A program made the translations under genes and the position numbers. 64,000 bases of DNA from the NCBI GenBank assembly GCA_016191165.1, contig JACPPF010000056.1, forward strand, positions 1 to 64,000, read 5' to 3'. Positions 61,001 to 64,000 of the stretch are shown here, one piece after another. Every line of letters starts with the position of its first letter. Position 1 is the first letter of the stretch. This stretch comes from Planctomycetota bacterium (GTDB lineage Bacteria > Planctomycetota > Planctomycetia > Gemmatales > Gemmataceae). Below the pieces are notes generated by a model. The model was not told where the DNA came from. It did not search any database and saw nothing but the letters and a program-made list of their open reading frames with translations.

Positions 61001-61742
61001 CGACCTGACCCTTACGCGCTCGTGGCTGCAAGGGCCCCTATTTCGTATTACGGGCGGCTTTCAAAGCCTCATCGCCGCGTCGAACGCGGCCGAAACGCCA
61101 ATCACCTTGCTATTGCGCGACAACGTTCTCCTTGCCGGCCGGCTGCTTCTGGATCTGCAAGAAAGGGTTCAGTTAAAAGCGCACAACAATGCATTCGTTT
61201 CGCTGGACGACGCGGTTCGCTTTGATCCAGGCGAACGCGGCGGACCAGGGATTCACGTTCTGGACCATAACACCTGGGCGGTCCGCAAGAACTGCTTCAC
61301 ACTCGGGACCGAACCGGCCAGCGAAACCGCCCAGGCGACGGTCGTGCATGTCCGCAGCAACGTGTTCCTCGGCCCGTTCGATGACGCGGACGCCAGGCCC
61401 ACGCTCGTGCGCGGCGCTGAGACGTGGGCGGCGAAAGGGCTGTGGCGCTGGCGCGGCGGGCACAACGTCTACGACGCTCGCCTGTTCGCGTTTTTCGCAC
61501 CCGCGAAGTCCGATCCCCACGCCAGGCAAAAGCTCTCCGATTGGGCGCAAGCCTGGGGCCAGGCCGGCGAGCAGAACCCGGTCCTTTATCAACCGGGTGC
61601 CGCGGTCAAGGCGATGCCCCTGGAGAACGTCTCGGCCAAGACATTGCTCAGGGTCTTAACCTTGCCCAAACAAATCCGCGGCGACCCGACGCAGGCCCCG
61701 CCCGGCGCCGATGCCGCCAGTCTCCTGAAAGGTGGCAAATAA
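58014..61742 (+). CDS. Ser/Thr kinase with TM and large beta-helix-like ectodomain
   Basis: A 1242-aa protein. Residues 17-280 are a complete kinase: LATGGMGIIYKA, VALKIL, HRDVKPSN, DFGLA and SPEQ, with an intact catalytic Asp. A Pro/Lys-rich juxtamembrane region and a TM (about 398-420) follow. The ectodomain (450-1242) repeats short beta units such as GPFTFCAISDGTLILENLDL, TWLQHSYVRGAQATVIHS and LIGARIVLADGSRV, the pattern of a right-handed beta-helix. It may sense a polymeric ligand outside. The ATG at 58014 begins the kinase. Confidence 0.88.
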   Translation: MPEETQKKSARRTERVGKYEIVDHLATGGMGIIYKARDPDLDRFVALKILPVEFAKQKTTLIRFEREAKAAAQLRHENIVAIYDVGEDHGTHFIALEFVDGADLQDYINRQCLLDPEEARQIIIQATRALGHAHEQGIVHRDVKPSNLLLTQKEGQLLVKLTDFGLAIRQENDEEFRITRDKTTVGTVDYMSPEQARDSRSADTRSDIYSLGCTFFHMLTGTAPFARGSLPERIVQHMQAQAPDVRRLNKAVPESLAVIIHRMLEKDPQDRYQTPAELLHALENPGEVAVPAGKNSVSAKLVRAPGQKRANDPTQILPHDVDVDDDADDPPRQVKATKPRRVAPPTEKKRKDTDPEIPTPRGKEPEERRPAKKTAEERPPADEKPKKKPAPSSPTWMYATGGVVGVLGLVLIGALIFGGNSSPRKKSPEPAPQPGPPPFVENPDAKKEKKPDPILDTSAKLMGAGEWPLARMEAAVNSVERHKLLKEYRGPFTTFPEAPKDAIVMRVRRLGPSGPGDFRTLADAFAATKSGTFTVIEIHDNGPICVSMLPAVAKRTIFVRGAAGHRPAIVWDGPGKGPFTFCAISDGTLILENLDLVKRWSAKGPATVFDLLDTDFYSRDCTFSLDASSPDTVALIRRLGSNRKEPTRTWLQHSYVRGAQATVIHSRDAPMDVILEESLIAGHEAPLFQINGREEHAFGLYCVRSTLVAGQTLLRWQTPGGESDFSPPLKGRILDSILSRDDTLAPAGDMLHLGNSRQLTLTSWRARNSVYAGWKQLLVSRRKNIAGTDLESWHAHWLYSSGDRALPNTWPINPPSGLDGQPATTFRPDDAPVAFAALSGSGAIGCVIGRLPPAPEFRLETTPLISGVSLEAPEINRTEDGYYHGERLDLNKVDLGAHLDTVLKTRKPAPRVVLRLTGRGACPTSPVRVKGIKHLILYFEPNPAPGGQIILQANETVIEQQAPIVAMTDGHLELIGARIVLADGSRVPSLIRLLGADLTLTRSWLQGPLFRITGGFQSLIAASNAAETPITLLLRDNVLLAGRLLLDLQERVQLKAHNNAFVSLDDAVRFDPGERGGPGIHVLDHNTWAVRKNCFTLGTEPASETAQATVVHVRSNVFLGPFDDADARPTLVRGAETWAAKGLWRWRGGHNVYDARLFAFFAPAKSDPHARQKLSDWAQAWGQAGEQNPVLYQPGAAVKAMPLENVSAKTLLRVLTLPKQIRGDPTQAPPGADAASLLKGGK

Positions 61743-61750
61743 AACGTTGG

Positions 61751-61828
61751 CCCGCTATCCGAAGGGGAACGCGGAATAGATCCAAACGGACGAAAACTTC
61801 GGTCCGCGCTCCCCTTCGGGTCGCGGCT
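61751..61828. repeat. Hairpin pair, CTCCCCTTCGGG word family
   Basis: CCGAAGGGGAACGCGGA (61759-61775) pairs with TCCGCGCTCCCCTTCGG (61803-61819) with one mismatch. It lies in the 101-bp space after the giant kinase. Related words are at 2621-2655 and 63760-63830. Confidence 0.75.
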
Positions 61829-61843
61829 CAATGATTTTTTTTC

Positions 61844-63094
61844 ATGCGTTTTGCTCTCCTGGGCGATCATCGGGACGGACTGGATTTCGCTGCCGCCGTG
61901 GCGGCGTCGGGGCGTCATGAACTGCGCCTTTACTCCGGCCCGGCGCCGGGGCTGGCGTATTTGCAACGGCTGGGAATCGCTCCACGCTCCGTCGGCGAGT
62001 TGGAAGAAGTGCTCTCGGACGCGGCGCTGGACGCCGTAATCGTTGCCAGTGGGCCTGCCTTGCGCGCGGGGCAATTGCGCCGTGCTCTGCAATCGGAATT
62101 TCACGTGTTGTGTGTCCACCCGGCCGACCCATCGCCGGACCTTGCCTATGAGGCCGCGCTCCTTCAGGCCGATGCGGGGTTTGTCCTGCTGCCTCTTTTG
62201 CCCGCTGCGTTGCATCCAGGGTTTGCTGGCGTCGGCAGGCTTGTGCAAGCCGGCCCGCCGCCGCGTTTTTTGGAACTGGAAATCTGGTCCACCGAGGAAG
62301 TGTTGCTTGGCGCGGAGGATGAGTCGGGCAAACCCGGCCTGCCCGCGTGGGATGTTTTACGCCTCATCGGCGGCGAGATTGCCGAGGTCTATTTGCAGAC
62401 CACGCAGGCCGAGCTTCTGCCTGGCCAGCCGCTCCTTCTGTCGGGACGTTTCCTGTCGGGGCTCGTTTTTCAGGCAACTTACGTGCCCGATCAGTCCGAA
62501 GCGCGCTGGCGGCTTTCCCTGGTGACGACCACCGGGCGCGCGACGCTGTTCCTCGAGCGCGGTTGGCCCGGCCCGTCTCGGTGGACGTACACCGACGAGC
62601 GCGGCGCAGAACGAACGGAAATCTTCGACCCATTCGATCCGTGGTCGGCCCTTCTAGAACACTTTGAACAGGAGGTGGAGGTTGCCTCGATTCGGCGCGT
62701 TCACCAGCGCCCGCTGGCACGAAGCCTGGTCGAAGACCCGCCAGCCCTGGCCTGGCAGGATGAGTTGCGGGCGCTGGAACTCGACGATGCCGCCCGCCGC
62801 AGTGCCGAGAAGGGGCGCGTGAGCACGCTTGACCTGCAAGAGACAACCGAGGAAGCGACGTTCAAGGGCACGATGACGCTGGTCGGCTGTAGCCTGATCT
62901 GGCTCACGCTGGTCGTGTTGATCGTGTCGGTGTGGGTGCCCCCGCTGGCCTGGGCGATCCTGCCACTGCTGGCGATCTTCATGGCGATGCAGGCCCTGCG
63001 CTGGGTGGTGCCGACCTCGAATGAGGAAAAGAAGCCGCCGCCCGCCGCGGAGATTCCGCCCGCGGCGCCGGATACGCGCATCAGGCCGGGGTGA
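61844..63094 (+). CDS. Gfo/Idh/MocA-fold protein with C-terminal membrane hairpin
   Basis: A 416-aa protein. The N-terminal half (FALLGDHRDGLDFAAAVAAS, LDAVIVASGP, VLCVHPADPS) is a Rossmann fold of the Gfo/Idh/MocA dehydrogenase type, but the usual GxGxxG cofactor motif is altered to LGDHRDG and the EKP catalytic motif is not seen. The C-terminus carries two TM helices (about 344-388) and a Pro-rich end. It may be a membrane-tethered non-catalytic regulator. It follows the giant kinase by 101 bases on the same strand. Confidence 0.65.
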   Translation: MRFALLGDHRDGLDFAAAVAASGRHELRLYSGPAPGLAYLQRLGIAPRSVGELEEVLSDAALDAVIVASGPALRAGQLRRALQSEFHVLCVHPADPSPDLAYEAALLQADAGFVLLPLLPAALHPGFAGVGRLVQAGPPPRFLELEIWSTEEVLLGAEDESGKPGLPAWDVLRLIGGEIAEVYLQTTQAELLPGQPLLLSGRFLSGLVFQATYVPDQSEARWRLSLVTTTGRATLFLERGWPGPSRWTYTDERGAERTEIFDPFDPWSALLEHFEQEVEVASIRRVHQRPLARSLVEDPPALAWQDELRALELDDAARRSAEKGRVSTLDLQETTEEATFKGTMTLVGCSLIWLTLVVLIVSVWVPPLAWAILPLLAIFMAMQALRWVVPTSNEEKKPPPAAEIPPAAPDTRIRPG

Positions 63095-63172
63095 TCCCTT
63101 GACGGATTGGGGATCAGCGGATCACCCTGATTGGAGGAAAAACTTCTCGACTGTTATTTTCCGAACTTGCCG

Positions 63173-63736
63173 CTATTCAGTGTCCGGAATCTCGTTGCCG
63201 AAAAGATCGTTTGCAGGCTTCGTCTTCCTGGGTTTCTTCACAGGCCGTGGTCTCCGTGCGGGTTTGGCCACCTTTGCGGGTTCCGGCGACGGTTCCAGTT
63301 TCACTTTGCGTCGCAAAAGACGCTCCCAATCTTTTTGTCGTCGCTCCGCCCACCAACGTTTTCTACCGTCCGGCAGCTTGTAGACCACCTCCTGAACCAT
63401 CTGCCAGATGTCGCACCGGTAGTCCGGATGGATGGCGATCGGGCAGAACATGATCCATGAGTCACCGTCCCCCTCGGTTGGCAGCGCCTCCTGAATGGTT
63501 GCGACCGGCTTACTGGTCCAGGGAATCCAGCATTCGTCAATCCCTTCGTCCATGAACATGCTGCTTCCGTTCTCGGAGAAGTGCCAGCCGCCGGAAGGAA
63601 CCGGTGTGCGATAGATATCGAACCCACCCCCTTCCGCGGCAAGGGTGATGACCAGCTCAGCTGCCCTCGCGGTGGTCTTCCGGTTTGTCAAATCGTGGTT
63701 CTTCTTTTTGCCTTTGGATTTGTCGTCGGTCGCCAT
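63173..63736 (-). CDS. Unknown protein with basic C-terminus
   Basis: A 187-aa protein. The N-terminus is Lys-rich and the middle is acidic and Trp/Tyr-rich (ECWIPWTSKPVATI, DSWIMFCPIAIHPDY). The C-terminal third is strongly basic (RRQKDWERLLRRKVK, PARRPRPVKKPRKTK) and ends in FGNEIPDTE. A nucleic-acid-binding role is one guess. No family was recognised. The ATG at 63736 is followed by the whole predicted protein. Confidence 0.6.
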   Translation of the reverse strand: MATDDKSKGKKKNHDLTNRKTTARAAELVITLAAEGGGFDIYRTPVPSGGWHFSENGSSMFMDEGIDECWIPWTSKPVATIQEALPTEGDGDSWIMFCPIAIHPDYRCDIWQMVQEVVYKLPDGRKRWWAERRQKDWERLLRRKVKLEPSPEPAKVAKPARRPRPVKKPRKTKPANDLFGNEIPDTE

Positions 63737-63759
63737 TTTTTGGTTTCCCTCTGGTGGGG

Positions 63760-63830
63760 CCGCGACCCGAAGGGGCGCACGGCGGCCGTGCCCGCGAGTA
63801 ATTCCGCCCGCGCTCCTATTCGGGTCACGG
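63760..63830. repeat. Hairpin, CTCCCCTTCGGG word family
   Basis: CCGCGACCCGAAGGGGCGC and GCGCTCCTATTCGGGTCACGG form a stem with a few mismatches. It lies between the 187-aa gene and the partial gene at the window end. Confidence 0.7.
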
Positions 63831-63835
63831 CAAAA

Positions 63836-64000
63836 CTACCTAGGCCAAATCAAGTCCAACGCGTTCTTGCCCGCCTTGAATTTCAGCCTCGTCCCCGCCT
63901 TTTGGGGTATCCATCCGAAATCCTCGTGCCAGCCGATCACGGCGATGTCGGCGTTGGCGGGTACACGCGGGATATTGAAACTGCCATTCTTGTCGGTGAT
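63836..64000 (-). CDS. Partial carboxypeptidase-regulatory-like secreted protein (C-terminus)
   Basis: The frame is open from the window end to a TAG at 63836-63838, giving the last 54 residues. It reads TDKNGSFNIPRVPANADIAV, then IGWHEDFGWIPQKAGTRL, a typical beta-strand end of a carboxypeptidase-regulatory-like domain in planctomycete secreted proteins, and ends LDLIWPR. The gene is cut by the window edge, so length and N-terminal features are unknown. Confidence 0.6.
   Translation of the reverse strand: MTDKNGSFNIPRVPANADIAVIGWHEDFGWIPQKAGTRLKFKAGKNALDLIWPR

Overview
The window looks like chromosomal DNA of a planctomycete, most likely of the Gemmataceae type. The reasons are high GC with strong GC3, two Tat-exported DUF1501 proteins, several eukaryote-like Ser/Thr kinases, an ECF sigma/anti-sigma pair, many small secreted proteins and lipoproteins of unknown function, secreted proteins ending in a FGLPEP-x-TM-Arg tail, and a P450 among mostly short transcription units. 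No rRNA, prophage, IS transposase or CRISPR array was found. The species assignment is inference.

Layout. 0-5 kb: end of an unidentified gene, a zinc-binding methyltransferase, ugd, a five-member tRNA island (Gln, an aberrant Phe-like, Gly, Met, Ala), then a minus-strand operon of a secreted prenyltransferase-fold protein, an unknown protein and a divergent receiver domain. 5-13 kb: a secreted protein/lipoprotein pair, a LarA-like protein, a SET-domain protein, a PPC-like secreted protein, a PLP decarboxylase, an RHH/zinc protein and a DUF1501 protein. 13-18 kb: a gcvT-gcvH-gcvPA run followed by four small unknown genes. 18-25 kb: a kinase, accD, a SLATT-like/pYEATS-like pair, pgk, a VapBC-type locus broken by a MITE-like element, gap and mdh. 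25-31 kb: a secreted protein, a TatD hydrolase, a DinB-like protein and a TonB-dependent receptor.

30.7-35.4 kb holds a partly duplicated cassette: Cys-rich secreted proteins with identical leaders, membrane-anchored secreted proteins, and DUF1573 and MauE-like proteins. Two of its genes are frameshifted or decayed. 35-45.5 kb: a spermidine-synthase-like membrane protein, an ECF sigma/anti-sigma pair with a secreted follower, a large zinc-ribbon/Ig-like membrane protein and a class C beta-lactamase-fold hydrolase. 45.6-51 kb: an operon of small coiled-coil lipoproteins, then hisB, hisC and hisD. 51-64 kb: a second DUF1501 protein, an Rpn/PDDEXK protein with a perfect 12-bp tandem repeat, a PPC protein, a P450, a PfkB kinase, a giant kinase with a beta-helix-like ectodomain, a membrane-tethered oxidoreductase-fold protein and two further genes.

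The intergenic spaces are full of long hairpins built from a few recurring words, many edged by GTTTAGC/GCTAAAC. One ~130-bp element of this kind is present twice in opposite orientation. One copy splits the vapC toxin gene and the other supplies the end of a small membrane-protein gene. The best candidates for undescribed biology are the duplicated Cys-rich/MauE/DUF1573 cassette, the SLATT-pYEATS pair, the prenyltransferase-fold/receiver operon and the hairpin family. All function calls come from reading motifs; no database search was run.
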